From positions 1 through 64,000 of the forward strand of contig JAGCGE010000226.1 of NCBI GenBank assembly GCA_017649745.1: a stretch of DNA of 64,000 bases, read 5' to 3'. The notes under the pieces are model-generated. The model had not been told where the DNA came from. It was given only the letters and a program-made list of their open reading frames with translations, and ran no database searches. The DNA comes from Clostridiales bacterium (lineage in GTDB: Bacteria; Bacillota_A; Clostridia; Saccharofermentanales; Saccharofermentanaceae). Shown in pieces: positions 44,853-52,171 of this stretch; within the stretch, counting starts at the first letter, position 1, and each line of letters starts with the position of its first letter. The position numbers and the translations under genes were made by a program.

Positions 44853-44989
44853 CGGGGATGGTTGGACTTGAACCAACATACAATTGAACCAAAAACAATT
44901 TGCTAAACCTTCGAAGTAACTCTTACCGATGACATCCGGTGAAGGAGAATATTCAGAAGAGGTAAATTCTTTTATTTGCATACATCCCC
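44853..44989 (-). tRNA. tRNA-Gln(UUG) with a 63-nt insertion in the D loop
   Basis: 5' part GGGGATG-TA-TGC (44975-44989) and 3' part from AAGG (44911) with anticodon loop TTTTGGT, T arm GTTGG-TTCAAGT-CCAAC and CATCCCC; acceptor 7/7 and G73 as for Gln. Between them 44912-44974 is foreign and ends TGTCA...TTACTTCG, the motif of the Y-like elements. Without the insertion a normal D arm (TGC/GCA) forms. It may be an intron or an inserted RNA domain; maturation is unknown. Confidence 0.6.
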
Positions 44990-44995
44990 ATATAG

Positions 44996-45068
44996 TTGCG
45001 CGGGTGAGACTCGAACTCACGTAATTTGGCTTATGAGACCAAGCTGGATCCACCTCCAGTCCACCGCA
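44996..45068 (-). tRNA. tRNA-Met, anticodon CAU
   Basis: Anticodon arm TTGGT-CTCATAA-GCCAA, D stem CTGG/CCAG, T arm GTGAG-TTCGAGT-CTCAC; two mismatches in the acceptor stem. Could be elongator Met or Ile2 (lysidine), which depends on modification. Confidence 0.8.
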
Positions 45069-45081
45069 CAATTTAATAAAT

Positions 45082-45223
45082 CAAAGAACGAAAACTAGTA
45101 AACCTGAAAATACGTTAACAAATTACTAGTTTGTCGCCTATACCATTCGGCTAATCTCCCATGGAGGGAAATATGGGAGTCGAACCCACAATACGAAGTA
45201 AGGCTTACTATGACAGTTCTTTG
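45082..45223 (-). ncRNA. Circularly permuted tRNA-like RNA on a two-stem stalk (Y RNA candidate)
   Basis: Outer stem CAAAGAAC/GTTCTTTG, then TGTCA, inner stem TAGTAAGCC/GGTTTACTA and TTACTTCG. The body follows in permuted order: T arm GTGGG-TTCGACT-CCCAT, 3' acceptor ATTTCCC, T73 and CCA, one T, 5' acceptor GGGAGAT (7/7 paired with ATTTCCC), D arm GCC...GGC, anticodon-like arm ACAAA-CTAGTAA-TTTGT (AGU). The permuted order matches the tRNA-like module of bacterial YrlA Y RNAs, and a Ro60 gene is 4 kb away. A permuted tRNA-Thr is the alternative. Confidence 0.65.
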
Positions 45224-45228
45224 TATAT

Positions 45229-45597
45229 TTATGTTATAATAAAATCAAATTTATTCTTACCGATTTTAATAACTGCTATTTTCCATTCTCCAAGAGTTAT
45301 CCATTCAATATCTTTCACTTTTAAATCTTGAGACGGAACTTTGTTATTAATCTTAATTCCACCACCTTTTATTAGTTTTCTTATTTCCGATTTACTTAAT
45401 TCAAGTATTTCAGAAGAAAAATCAATAAAGGTTATTTCTGGATCATCATTAAAGTCTGGATCAAAAATTCTTCTTGTTTGTTTCTGAATATTTGGACCCA
45501 ATACAAAAATAAAAATACCCAAAAATTCATCCCAAGTTAAGAAATCAAGTTTTGATAACTTTATATAAGAATTTTCTATTATTTCTACAAAATTCAT
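45229..45597 (-). CDS. S4-domain RNA-binding protein
   Basis: 122 aa. LELSKSEIRKLIKGGGIKINNKV near residues 70-92 is the S4 RNA-binding motif as found at the C-terminus of tyrosyl-tRNA synthetase; the preceding half (LTWDEFLGIFIFVLGPNI) is unrecognised. Lying directly next to the permuted tRNA-like RNA and between tRNA genes, it probably binds structured RNA (inference). Confidence 0.65.
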   Translation of the reverse strand: MNFVEIIENSYIKLSKLDFLTWDEFLGIFIFVLGPNIQKQTRRIFDPDFNDDPEITFIDFSSEILELSKSEIRKLIKGGGIKINNKVPSQDLKVKDIEWITLGEWKIAVIKIGKNKFDFIIT

Positions 45598-45628
45598 ACC
45601 AAATAAATTAGTGGTTATTAAACCTTAG

Positions 45629-45700
45629 CGGGAATACATAGATTCGAACTATGATACTCACATTAACAGTGTGAAGTCCTTACCATTGGACGATATTCCC
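45629..45700 (-). tRNA. tRNA-Asn, anticodon GUU
   Basis: Acceptor GGGAATA/TATTCCC, anticodon arm TCACA-CTGTTAA-TGTGA, discriminator G, as for Asn. Confidence 0.9.
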
Positions 45701-45707
45701 ATTAAAA

Positions 45708-46085
45708 TTATTCTTCATTATTTATAATATTAGAAAGATCTATGAGTCCAGCATGTATTTCTCTATGACAATTTGCACAAACCATAATACATTTATCAAG
45801 TTCTTGTTTTACACTTTCTCAAGATCTAGTATATCCTTTTGCTGCAATTCCAAAATCTTTTTCAGATGGATTTAAATGATGAAACTCTAAAGCACCGTTA
45901 CATTTATCATATCCACAAATTTGACATTTACCACCTTTATATTTAATTGCATCTTCTTTTAATTTTTCTCTCTTACGTTGTACAGCTTCAGATCTACACT
46001 TTTTACAACGTCAACGACCAGAACAATCTTTAATATGTTCTGTTTCACCGTGTTTTTTACAATTTTTTATCTGTGTTTCAACCAT
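45708..46085 (-). CDS. HNH endonuclease (two TGA as Trp)
   Basis: 125 aa. CKKC...CQICGYDKCNGALEFHHLNP and CIMVCANCHREIHAG form a typical zinc-bound HNH nuclease. Two TGA codons fall at CSGR-W-RCKKC and YTRS-W-ESVKQELDKC; the latter is a conserved Trp of this family, confirming sense decoding outside the replication block. Free-standing homing endonuclease-like gene inserted in the tRNA array. Confidence 0.88.
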
Positions 46086-46103
46086 AATTAAAATTTAAAT
46101 TTG

Positions 46104-46176
46104 TGGAGAATAGGGAATTCGAATCCCTGACCCTAACATTGCAAATGTTATGCTCTACCAGCTGAGCTAATTCCCC
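46104..46176 (-). tRNA. tRNA-Ala, anticodon UGC
   Basis: Acceptor GGGGAAT/ATTCTCC, anticodon arm TAACA-TTTGCAA-TGTTA, discriminator A. The typical G3-U70 of tRNA-Ala is seen. Confidence 0.9.
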
Positions 46177-46184
46177 GTTTTAAA

Positions 46185-46321
46185 AATGATGTCTTCCGGA
46201 CAGTAATGCGCACTCGTGTTTTACCCGGATGGTATCTGTCATGTTCCAATCTCAGGTGCTTCTCAGCGGAAAGCGCTTTTCCGTATGCACACCCTTCTTC
46301 ATTAGACGACTCGACATCATT
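46185..46321 (-). ncRNA. Structured RNA element closed by a 9-bp inverted repeat (El-2)
   Basis: Ends AATGATGTC / GACATCATT are perfect. On the minus strand it starts GAGTCGTCT, has AAGGGTGT, a CGGAAA...TTTCCG hairpin and CTGAGATTGGAACA; the last block recurs in the element at 48970-49189 and the first two in El-1. Spaced 8-9 nt from its tRNA-like neighbours, so it is part of the same processed transcript. Confidence 0.6.
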
Positions 46322-46328
46322 AAAAGAA

Positions 46329-46460
46329 AGAATCCAAGAAAGTAGATAAAAGATATTTAATGTAAATACGAGACTTGAACTCGTGTCTCAATAGTTGCAG
46401 TATTGTGCTGTATCCACTTAGCTAATTTACGAAGTAACTTTTATCTTGACATTGGATTCT
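46329..46460 (-). ncRNA. tRNA-Cys-like RNA on a two-stem stalk
   Basis: Outer stem AGAATCCAA/TTGGATTCT, TGTCA, inner stem AGATAAAAG/CTTTTATCT (9 bp, perfect), TTACTTCG, then a tRNA body with anticodon arm CAATA-CTGCAAC-TATTG (GCA, Cys), T arm ACGAG-TTCAAGT-CTCGT and acceptor GTAAAT/ATTTAC. It is a second Cys-type body; the stalk is the same as at 45082 and 50904. Either a Y-like RNA or a tRNA needing special trimming. Confidence 0.6.
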
Positions 46461-46469
46461 ATACTTTAG

Positions 46470-47672
46470 CTACATTAAATAGTCATAATTGACAAACTTT
46501 CTTTCCTTATACAAGGAAGGTTTTTCGTCTGGATTCGTAATGAAATAGAATCCAAAATATGATTCATTTAATGTAACAACAACTTTCTTTTCTCTGTCTA
46601 CAGCAATAACTGTTTCTCCATCAAATTCATCCTTGTTCGGAATGAGTTTGTCCCAAGCCTTATCTACATCATCTATTGTGCAACGATCCATGGATGCTTC
46701 ATAACGAGATAGTGCATTGAATTCTTCAATCACTTTCTTTCTCTCAGAATCATTCTTACACATAGATAATGCGACATCCCGCTCTTGACTAAGTTGCCAT
46801 CTCTTGTCATATCTTCCAGCTTCATCGATAAACTTGTTCACATTATAATGAACTTTATCTACAATACTGGTATTGATATAACCTCTGATAACACGATAGT
46901 TATATACTGCCGTAGATACATTGAAGCTCTTCTTAATCTTCAAGAATTGCTCCATTCCGTGAATGTTAACTTCTTCAACAATAGACTTAAGAATATCTAT
47001 AGTTGAAATTGTCAGAGTATCAACATAATCCATAAGTTCCTTCTTAAAGGACTTATCTTTCAGATTATCTTCAAGATACTCATCCACAATCTCTTTTTCA
47101 AGATTGCCAAACTCTCTCACATACCTGATTCTAGACGGTCTACTCAATAGGTTTTCGTTAACCGTTAGATCATTAGTAGTTAATAGGAATATTCTACGAT
47201 ACTCTGAGGTATAAACCCCATCCATAAACTGTAGAATAGAGCAATCTCTTTCATTAAATTGCTTTTCAAACTCATCAAAGAAGAAAATACAATCAAAATT
47301 GAAAGAAGAAAGATAAGATATCTGTCCATCATTGTTATCTCCCATGGATTTAACAATAATAACAGGAAGGTTCAATTCGTTAGCCAGTATCTTAGCACTT
47401 ACTGACTTACCAGTACCTCTGGTACCATTGAACAATACACCTATATTGCCATTAAGTGCTTTATAGGTATTTTTTACATGGTCTAAGAACTCTCTCTGAA
47501 GATGGTAGACCTTGTAAGGGAATACAAATGAATCAGCCGTTCTTTGTAACGACCATCCACTTAAATCTAATTGAACTTCATAAATTCCTGGAGGAACTGT
47601 TGGAATATTTACAATATCCCCTTCCATCCTTCTATATGAAGATCCAGTATTAATCCAACTTATTCTTGGCAT
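46470..47672 (-). CDS. AAA+ ATPase
   Basis: 400 aa. Walker A LFNGTRGTGKSVSA near residue 83, Walker B CIFFFDEFEKQF, sensor FLLTTNDLTVN and arginine SRPSRIRYV. N-terminal region unknown. Third AAA+ in the window, not closely similar to the others. A TACTTTTG promoter-like element lies just upstream. Ends in TAG within 10 nt of the Cys-like RNA. Confidence 0.8.
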   Translation of the reverse strand: MPRISWINTGSSYRRMEGDIVNIPTVPPGIYEVQLDLSGWSLQRTADSFVFPYKVYHLQREFLDHVKNTYKALNGNIGVLFNGTRGTGKSVSAKILANELNLPVIIVKSMGDNNDGQISYLSSFNFDCIFFFDEFEKQFNERDCSILQFMDGVYTSEYRRIFLLTTNDLTVNENLLSRPSRIRYVREFGNLEKEIVDEYLEDNLKDKSFKKELMDYVDTLTISTIDILKSIVEEVNIHGMEQFLKIKKSFNVSTAVYNYRVIRGYINTSIVDKVHYNVNKFIDEAGRYDKRWQLSQERDVALSMCKNDSERKKVIEEFNALSRYEASMDRCTIDDVDKAWDKLIPNKDEFDGETVIAVDREKKVVVTLNESYFGFYFITNPDEKPSLYKERKFVNYDYLM

Positions 47673-47707
47673 CTTTAATTTCTTTTTAATTTAACAAAAG
47701 TAAATGG

Positions 47708-47782
47708 TGCAGAATGAGGGATTCGGACCCCCGACTTCGATCTTGTAAGGATCGCACTCTAAACCAGCTGAGTTAATTCTGC
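47708..47782 (-). tRNA. tRNA-Val, anticodon UAC
   Basis: Acceptor GCAGAAT/ATTCTGC, anticodon arm CGATC-CTTACAA-GATCG; T loop is TCCGAAT, slightly unusual. Confidence 0.85.
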
Positions 47783-47792
47783 ATTTAACGTC

Positions 47793-47941
47793 TTTTAAAA
47801 TATCCCCAGAGACGTAACTGTGCCAACCTACGATTTGGAGGACGAAGTAAGCATGCATATAACTATATCTTTCAATAGCCGAAGCCTCAGCTTGTCCTAT
47901 CTTCGATCCCTTGTACTTTGGGCTTATTAAATATTTTAAAA
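47793..47941 (-). ncRNA. Inverted-repeat-closed element near tRNA-Val
   Basis: Ends TTTTAAAATAT / ATATTTTAAAA; the interior has CAAGGGATCGAAG and TTACTTCG and no coding frame. It probably belongs to the same RNA group as El-1 and El-2, though the AT-only repeat is weak evidence. Confidence 0.35.
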
Positions 47942-47949
47942 CTTTGTGA

Positions 47950-47988
47950 GATAGCTTAGATGTTCTAAACCAACTGAGCTAATCCTGC
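47950..47988 (-). pseudogene. tRNA-Val-like 5'-half remnant
   Basis: GCAGGAT plus a D arm almost identical to tRNA-Val(UAC), then the sequence departs before the anticodon. A duplicated, truncated 5' half. Confidence 0.5.
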
Positions 47989-47997
47989 ATTTTTAAA

Positions 47998-48228
47998 TTA
48001 AATTTTGTTAATATCAGATAAAAACTTCTTAAATGAAAAGAATCGGTTGATTTGCTTTGCACCATACTTCTTAAATAAAAGAATTACGAGTACAACCGTA
48101 TTTACAACAGGCAAAAAGAGTGCGCACAGTGCCCAGAACGTAGTATCAATCATTGAATCAACATAAACTGTGCCTAATCCAAATAAGCTAAAAACGTAAA
48201 CGGCTACAAAGATAATACCTAAAATCAT
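47998..48228 (-). CDS. Small membrane protein
   Basis: 76 aa with two TM segments (residues about 2-22 and 33-52) and a basic C-terminus. Unknown function. Confidence 0.55.
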   Translation of the reverse strand: MILGIIFVAVYVFSLFGLGTVYVDSMIDTTFWALCALFLPVVNTVVLVILLFKKYGAKQINRFFSFKKFLSDINKI

Positions 48229-48264
48229 AATTTCAAAATTTTTTTTGCGCTTCAGTCACATTGG

Positions 48265-48338
48265 CAGGTTCTATGCGATTCGAACACATGAAAACTAGTT
48301 TTGGAGACTAGCGCCTTAAACCACTCGGCCAAGAACCT
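48265..48338 (-). tRNA. tRNA-Trp, anticodon CCA
   Basis: Acceptor AGGTTCT/AGAACCT with A1-U72, G73, anticodon arm CTAGT-CTCCAAA-ACTAG. The normal UGG-reading tRNA; the UCA tRNA at 17411-17481 shares A1-U72, G73 and the anticodon-loop context. Confidence 0.9.
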
Positions 48339-48556
48339 AAAAGATCTGTTTTGAAACCGGACGTCTCTTTTTTTACCAACAAACACGTTGGTGGACGGTA
48401 GCGCGACAACTTCCAACAGATATAAGTTACGTCCGCTGGGAACAATTGTAATTGACTTATACAAAAGACCTTGCGCAAGACATTTGCGAAATATGATCAT
48501 GAGCTCATTTTTATTCATGGTTTCGCCACCACTAGCTGATAATGAGTCAGCACCTG

Positions 48557-48630
48557 TGGCCCCTGGGAGACTTGAACTCTCGACCAACTGATTATGAGTC
48601 AGCTGCTCTGACCAACTGAGCTAAGGGGCC
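48557..48630 (-). tRNA. tRNA-Met (or Ile2), anticodon CAU
   Basis: Acceptor GGCCCCT/AGGGGCC, anticodon arm CTGA-CTCATAA-TCAG, discriminator A. Fully paired; second CAU tRNA. Confidence 0.88.
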
Positions 48631-48639
48631 GGGAAACAC

Positions 48640-48804
48640 TTACTTCTTAGGTGCATTAGAAATCTTGTTTCCGCAGACAGTACAAAAAGCTTCACCAGGA
48701 TGCTTCTTGTCATCACGAAGATTAAAGAGCCTCATGCCCTTTCCGTAAGTCTTGTCCTGAAACTCACTCTGACAAGAACAGGGTAATACTTTAGTTAATG
48801 CCAT
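48640..48804 (-). CDS. Small zinc-ribbon-like protein (54 aa)
   Basis: PCSCQSEFQDKTYGKGMRLFN with a second pair FCTVCGN: a two-knuckle Cys4 zinc ribbon typical of small phage proteins. TAA stop 48640-48642. Could bind DNA or RNA. Confidence 0.6.
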   Translation of the reverse strand: MALTKVLPCSCQSEFQDKTYGKGMRLFNLRDDKKHPGEAFCTVCGNKISNAPKK

Positions 48805-48833
48805 ATGATGTAAAATTAAAAGATTACAAATTA

Positions 48834-48965
48834 AAACAACTCAAATCACTCTCGTTTCCACTAATACTTCATATAGACTAGTACCAATTGATATTAAATG
48901 GATTCTTCCCCATACACCAGCAACTATCGCGAACAGCTGAACCCGTGGGCCCTATCGAGTTGTTT
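48834..48965 (-). ncRNA. Inverted-repeat-closed element
   Basis: Perfect AAACAACTC / GAGTTGTTT ends, 132 nt, no coding frame. Same size and build as El-1 and El-2, between the zinc-ribbon gene and the Ro60 gene region. Confidence 0.45.
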
Positions 48966-48969
48966 AAAT

Positions 48970-49189
48970 AAGAAATTTGTTGTTACTTTCCACTTGTAAT
49001 TTCAGCCGCTCGTCTGTCCCAATCTCAGAGTTTTAATCAAGTGGGTCCATGTCCGTTGTCTTACGGTGTCCCATTGAGAACCTTTTGCGCTGACACACAT
49101 CATTCTCTCGAAGCCTTAAACCATGAGCAAATGGTTGTACTTCTTATCCTGTTAATTCAGGAAGCAGCCATCCTCACAACAAAATTCTT
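48970..49189 (-). ncRNA. Structured RNA directly downstream of the Ro60 gene
   Basis: Ends AAGAAATTTGTTGT / ACAACAAAATTCTT (13 of 14). On the minus strand it follows the Ro60 stop at once and contains CTGAGATTGGGACA, shared with El-2. It may be the 3' structure of the Ro60 mRNA, or a processed RNA cargo of Ro60. Confidence 0.5.
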
Positions 49190-50870
49190 ATATTACTATC
49201 TTTTCTACTTCATCAATAATAGAAGCAGGATTGAATTCGTTTTTAGCGATATGTTCATACAGAGACGGACCATATCCAAAGAAGAATGAAACTTTATCTC
49301 CAGCAAGTGGAGTAGTTCCATATGCAGCAAGATCTATTACATATACATAAGGTGAGCATAAACGCAGATATTCTTTGTATACCATAGAAGTAAGAGCCTG
49401 AGAATTTATTTCATTATCAGAGATGATAATAATTCTATCATACTTCTTACTATTTGCTATAAGAAGTTCCCACGCAGTATGCAGATAAGTACCTTCATTA
49501 TAAGGCATTCCTATGTCTTTTGCAAGCGCAAATACGTTTTTATTCTTATCGTATTTGTTAAATCTTGCAGTACTACCAAAGTTAACTACATCAGCTCCAG
49601 TGGCCTTTGCAATAGTTGCTGCAATAAGTCCAGCTTTATAACCACAACAAGTTGGACTTAACTCATCAAATAGATGGTTACTTCTCCAATTAGAAGAATA
49701 TTGAGAACTCTCTCCAACTCTCGTCTTACCATCACTTATTCCTGCTCCCATAGAACCAGAAACGTCTACCATAATACAAGTCTTACCTGTAAACACAGAT
49801 GCAAGATTTGGAATAGACTTTATATAAGCATCTTGTAAAGCCTTTGTTACTTGAGGCGCACAATCATAATCGCGAAATTCTTTATTCACAGCATCATACG
49901 CTAAGTCAAAGTAAATAGGAAGTACAAGATTCTTTCTAATGAGTTCTTCGTCTGATATTAACTCACACCAAGAATCAATAATTTCCTTACGAGGATTCTT
50001 CATAATATTACGAATATTACGAAGAGCAGCAATAATACCAAGTTTCTTGTCTTTTAACAAAGATTCCCAGTTATCGGCTTTTGCTTCAGAAAGAACAGTT
50101 TCTGCTTCTTCTTTAGTAAGTTTACCTTCTTTAACTGCTTTAGCAACTTCTTGTCCAGCAGTAGATTGTGCAACTTCCCAAGTATCTGCAGATACTGTAA
50201 TGCCTTTCATAATAGCATCGAGTGTTTTTACCATCTGTCCATTATCATCCTGAACTCTAGCTTCAGAGTTATTAGGATTTGGATGAACAAGATTGGAAAT
50301 ATCTATAATCGTCTTTCTATACTTAGCTAAACGATAAGTATCAAGCGATTCAATTGTCGATTTGAAACCGTTACGAACGGTGGAAGGAAGAGAATATCCT
50401 CCTAATGCATAGATGACATCTTTAATCTCAGACATGTCGTCTGGTCTAAAGATACATCCATTCTTACCCTTCTTTCTGTCAAACGGACCATAAAATCTTT
50501 TACCCCATTCGGTCCCCTTAGTTAATGGAGCAAGAATTGCTGCAGCCAAATGATTAATAGACCGCATTCCTTCTCCCATACATCTTGAATAGGTAATTGC
50601 TTGTGCAACAAAATACGGATCAAGACGTTCAATCAAGTCACGAAGCTCCTTCATTGTCTCATCCTCTGTACGATAAAATTGAGGCTGGAGCTTAAGTGTA
50701 TTCAACATTGTCAGAAGTCTTAGCTTATCTGGCAATGAATAAGCAGCATAGCCTTGTCTGTTGACTGTATCTTCCTTAGGAACATTCTTTATTTCTTGAA
50801 TAGTCTCTTTGGAAGCCAGTCCACCCAAAGCTGTTTTTAGCTGCAAGTTTCTGTCTTTCATCTTAGGCAT
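49188..50870 (-). CDS. rsr: TROVE-domain Ro60 (Rsr) orthologue
   Basis: 560 aa. The N-terminal HEAT-repeat ring region carries RLLTMLNTLK and AITYSRCMGEGMRSINHLAAA, and the C-terminal vWA domain has the MIDAS motif CIMVDVSGSMGAG. Bacterial Ro60 binds Y RNAs on its outer ring face and helps PNPase handle structured or misfolded RNA. Ro60 is known in Bacteroides and some phages. The gene is flanked on both sides by structured RNAs, one with its own promoter. Confidence 0.9.
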   Translation of the reverse strand: MPKMKDRNLQLKTALGGLASKETIQEIKNVPKEDTVNRQGYAAYSLPDKLRLLTMLNTLKLQPQFYRTEDETMKELRDLIERLDPYFVAQAITYSRCMGEGMRSINHLAAAILAPLTKGTEWGKRFYGPFDRKKGKNGCIFRPDDMSEIKDVIYALGGYSLPSTVRNGFKSTIESLDTYRLAKYRKTIIDISNLVHPNPNNSEARVQDDNGQMVKTLDAIMKGITVSADTWEVAQSTAGQEVAKAVKEGKLTKEEAETVLSEAKADNWESLLKDKKLGIIAALRNIRNIMKNPRKEIIDSWCELISDEELIRKNLVLPIYFDLAYDAVNKEFRDYDCAPQVTKALQDAYIKSIPNLASVFTGKTCIMVDVSGSMGAGISDGKTRVGESSQYSSNWRSNHLFDELSPTCCGYKAGLIAATIAKATGADVVNFGSTARFNKYDKNKNVFALAKDIGMPYNEGTYLHTAWELLIANSKKYDRIIIISDNEINSQALTSMVYKEYLRLCSPYVYVIDLAAYGTTPLAGDKVSFFFGYGPSLYEHIAKNEFNPASIIDEVEKIVI

Positions 50871-50903
50871 AGTTGACTTTTTAAATAATTAAAAGAAAAC
50901 TAT

Positions 50904-51036
50904 ATTTGCAGTCCAGAAAAATTGACAAAGTATCAGAATTTCGACTGGAATCGAACCAGCAACCCTAAAATTATCAATTTTATGCTCTACCCAAATGAGC
51001 TACGAAGTAACTTTATCGGTGACATGGACTGCAAAT
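50904..51036 (-). ncRNA. Promoter-driven tRNA-Ile-like RNA upstream of Ro60 (Y RNA candidate)
   Basis: Outer stem ATTTGCAGTCCA/TGGACTGCAAAT (12 bp, perfect), TGTCA, inner stem GATAAAG/CTTTGTC, TTACTTCG, then a tRNA body with anticodon arm TAAAA-TTGATAA-TTTTA (GAU) and T arm GCTGG-TTCGATT-CCAGT. The 5' acceptor strand TACTTCG pairs only 5 of 7 with CGAAATT, so it is probably not a normal tRNA. It lies 34 nt upstream of the Ro60 start, where Y RNA genes are often found. Confidence 0.68.
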
Positions 51037-51063
51037 ATAGTATGTTAAAAATTAATTTCCAAA
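51032..51063 (-). promoter_or_regulatory. Bacteroidetes-type promoter for the Y-like RNA
   Basis: TTTG (complement of 51060-51063), exactly 20 nt, then TATATTTG (complement of 51032-51039). The start would fall a few bases on, at the outer stem of the RNA. The Ro60 gene would lie on the same transcript. Confidence 0.7.
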
Positions 51064-51075
51064 TTTTTTTGAAAA

Positions 51076-51387
51076 TTATTCATCAGGATCAGGTTTTCCA
51101 AGTTTGTTGCAATTGTCGTACACGACAGTATTAAGCATCGGTCCAATTTTGGAACGACCGTTAATTGCGTCTTGCAATCCATGGAATGTCGCAAAATCCA
51201 ATGCGCAAAAGCACATTGTAGCAAACAACTGAATAGCCTCGGTTTTTCCGAGTTCTACGATACCTTGGAAGGCTACCTCAAAGATATCAGCCCAGTCCTT
51301 AACTTCAGGACATTGTTCCTTAACATCTTTGAGTGTTTGTGTAGCCTGTCTCATTACTTCTTTTTGAGCGGCTTTTGAGAGTTCCAT
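51076..51387 (-). CDS. Hypothetical protein
   Basis: 103 aa, helical (AAQKEVMRQATQTLKDVKEQ), GC-leaning codons, upstream of the Ro60 unit. Overlaps the next gene by 34 nt. Confidence 0.6.
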   Translation of the reverse strand: MELSKAAQKEVMRQATQTLKDVKEQCPEVKDWADIFEVAFQGIVELGKTEAIQLFATMCFCALDFATFHGLQDAINGRSKIGPMLNTVVYDNCNKLGKPDPDE

Positions 51388-51692
51388 TTCTTTTTGGGAT
51401 TAGGGCGGGACGAACGATCGTTACCGGTGAGATTGAACCACTTCTGAGTGGACTTCTCATCAATATTCCAACCGTCCAAGAACCAACCACGATTGGTCTT
51501 GATCATCTCTCGACCAGGGATGGTTTTGTTCTTGTTCCACCAACGGATCATAAGATGTTCGTGTTCACGAACAGTCTTATTACTAACGACACTGTAAACG
51601 TCATACAGAACGCCGTTACGAACAGCAGGAATCTGCAGAACTTCCCCAGTCTCAGTGTCAACAAACTGGGTGAATTCAATTCTTTTTGCCAT
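51354..51692 (-). CDS. Hypothetical basic protein
   Basis: 112 aa. EFTQFVDTETGEVL near the N-terminus and a Trp/Asn/Lys-rich C-terminus. Possibly a nucleic-acid-binding protein; no family recognised. Confidence 0.6.
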   Translation of the reverse strand: MAKRIEFTQFVDTETGEVLQIPAVRNGVLYDVYSVVSNKTVREHEHLMIRWWNKNKTIPGREMIKTNRGWFLDGWNIDEKSTQKWFNLTGNDRSSRPNPKKKWNSQKPLKKK

Positions 51693-51752
51693 AAGGATTA
51701 TGGTTTTACTGTTACTTGTGCTTTTTAAAGTAAAAACACAATAGAAAACTTG

Positions 51753-51814
51753 GGTCTCCTATCAGGACTCGAACCCGCAATAATACCTAGTTACCGCACT
51801 AGTACATAGGAGAC
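51753..51814 (-). pseudogene. Short tRNA-like sequence lacking one arm
   Basis: 62 nt. Acceptor GTCTCCT/AGGAGAC pairs 7/7 and the T loop TTCGAGT is present, but only one other hairpin (CTAGT/ACTAG) exists and it has no anticodon-type U33 loop. A tRNA that has lost its anticodon arm, or a tRNA mimic. Confidence 0.5.
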
Positions 51815-52129
51815 ACATTAATAATTGTAACGATTTGGGTAGTCACGTTACGATGGTCCATCGCCCAAGTACCTTTGTCTAGTTTTGATCCTCCAAAACT
51901 AGAAAAACCGAGGACTACCTCTTGTTGGCCCAGGTAGTTAGGCACTAGTTAATCAATTAGCAGTCACTAATATTGTCCAAAATTTAATATTAGTGTTAAT
52001 ACTTAAAAGATATAATTTACCATACTTTATATTATGTCCATATATCATTTATCTTATATGACATAACAATTCTTTTCGATAAATACCGATCTTTTAGAAC
52101 TAAACGCTGCTATTCCCGTTTAATTGAAC
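51815..52129. other. Non-coding region with hairpins
   Basis: No gene of useful length. Stems: CTAGTTTT/AAAACTAG, GTAACG/CGTTAC, and CACTAATATT/AATATTAGTG at 51965-51995. It is likely a 5' leader or terminator region for the genes on either side. Confidence 0.5.
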
Positions 52130-52155
52130 CTTAGGGGGCTATCATGCCCCCTAAG
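52130..52155 (-). terminator. Strong hairpin after the coiled-coil gene
   Basis: Perfect 10-bp stem CTTAGGGGGC/GCCCCCTAAG with loop ATGATA (minus strand), 17 nt after the TAG of the gene at 52172-52516. Intrinsic terminator-like; its loop resembles the GTGATA loops at 60-63 kb. Confidence 0.7.
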
Positions 52156-52171
52156 ATTATGAGCTTTGAAG

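Noticed and set aside
44853..44989. tmRNA
   Set aside because: The tRNA body has a normal anticodon arm and no Ala identity pair; the reading frame in the insert lacks a tag-like end.
44763..45071. A 102-codon frame over the Asp, Gln and Met tRNA genes
   Set aside because: Its residues are translations of tRNA T arms and anticodon arms; the tRNA genes explain the sequence. The small stretch starting MQIKEFTSS lies in the D-loop insert and is too short to call.
48252..48518. Open frame starting MNKNELMIIFRK
   Set aside because: It runs through the whole tRNA-Trp(CCA) gene and ends in TGA beyond it. Only the first 60 codons lie outside, with no homologue recalled.
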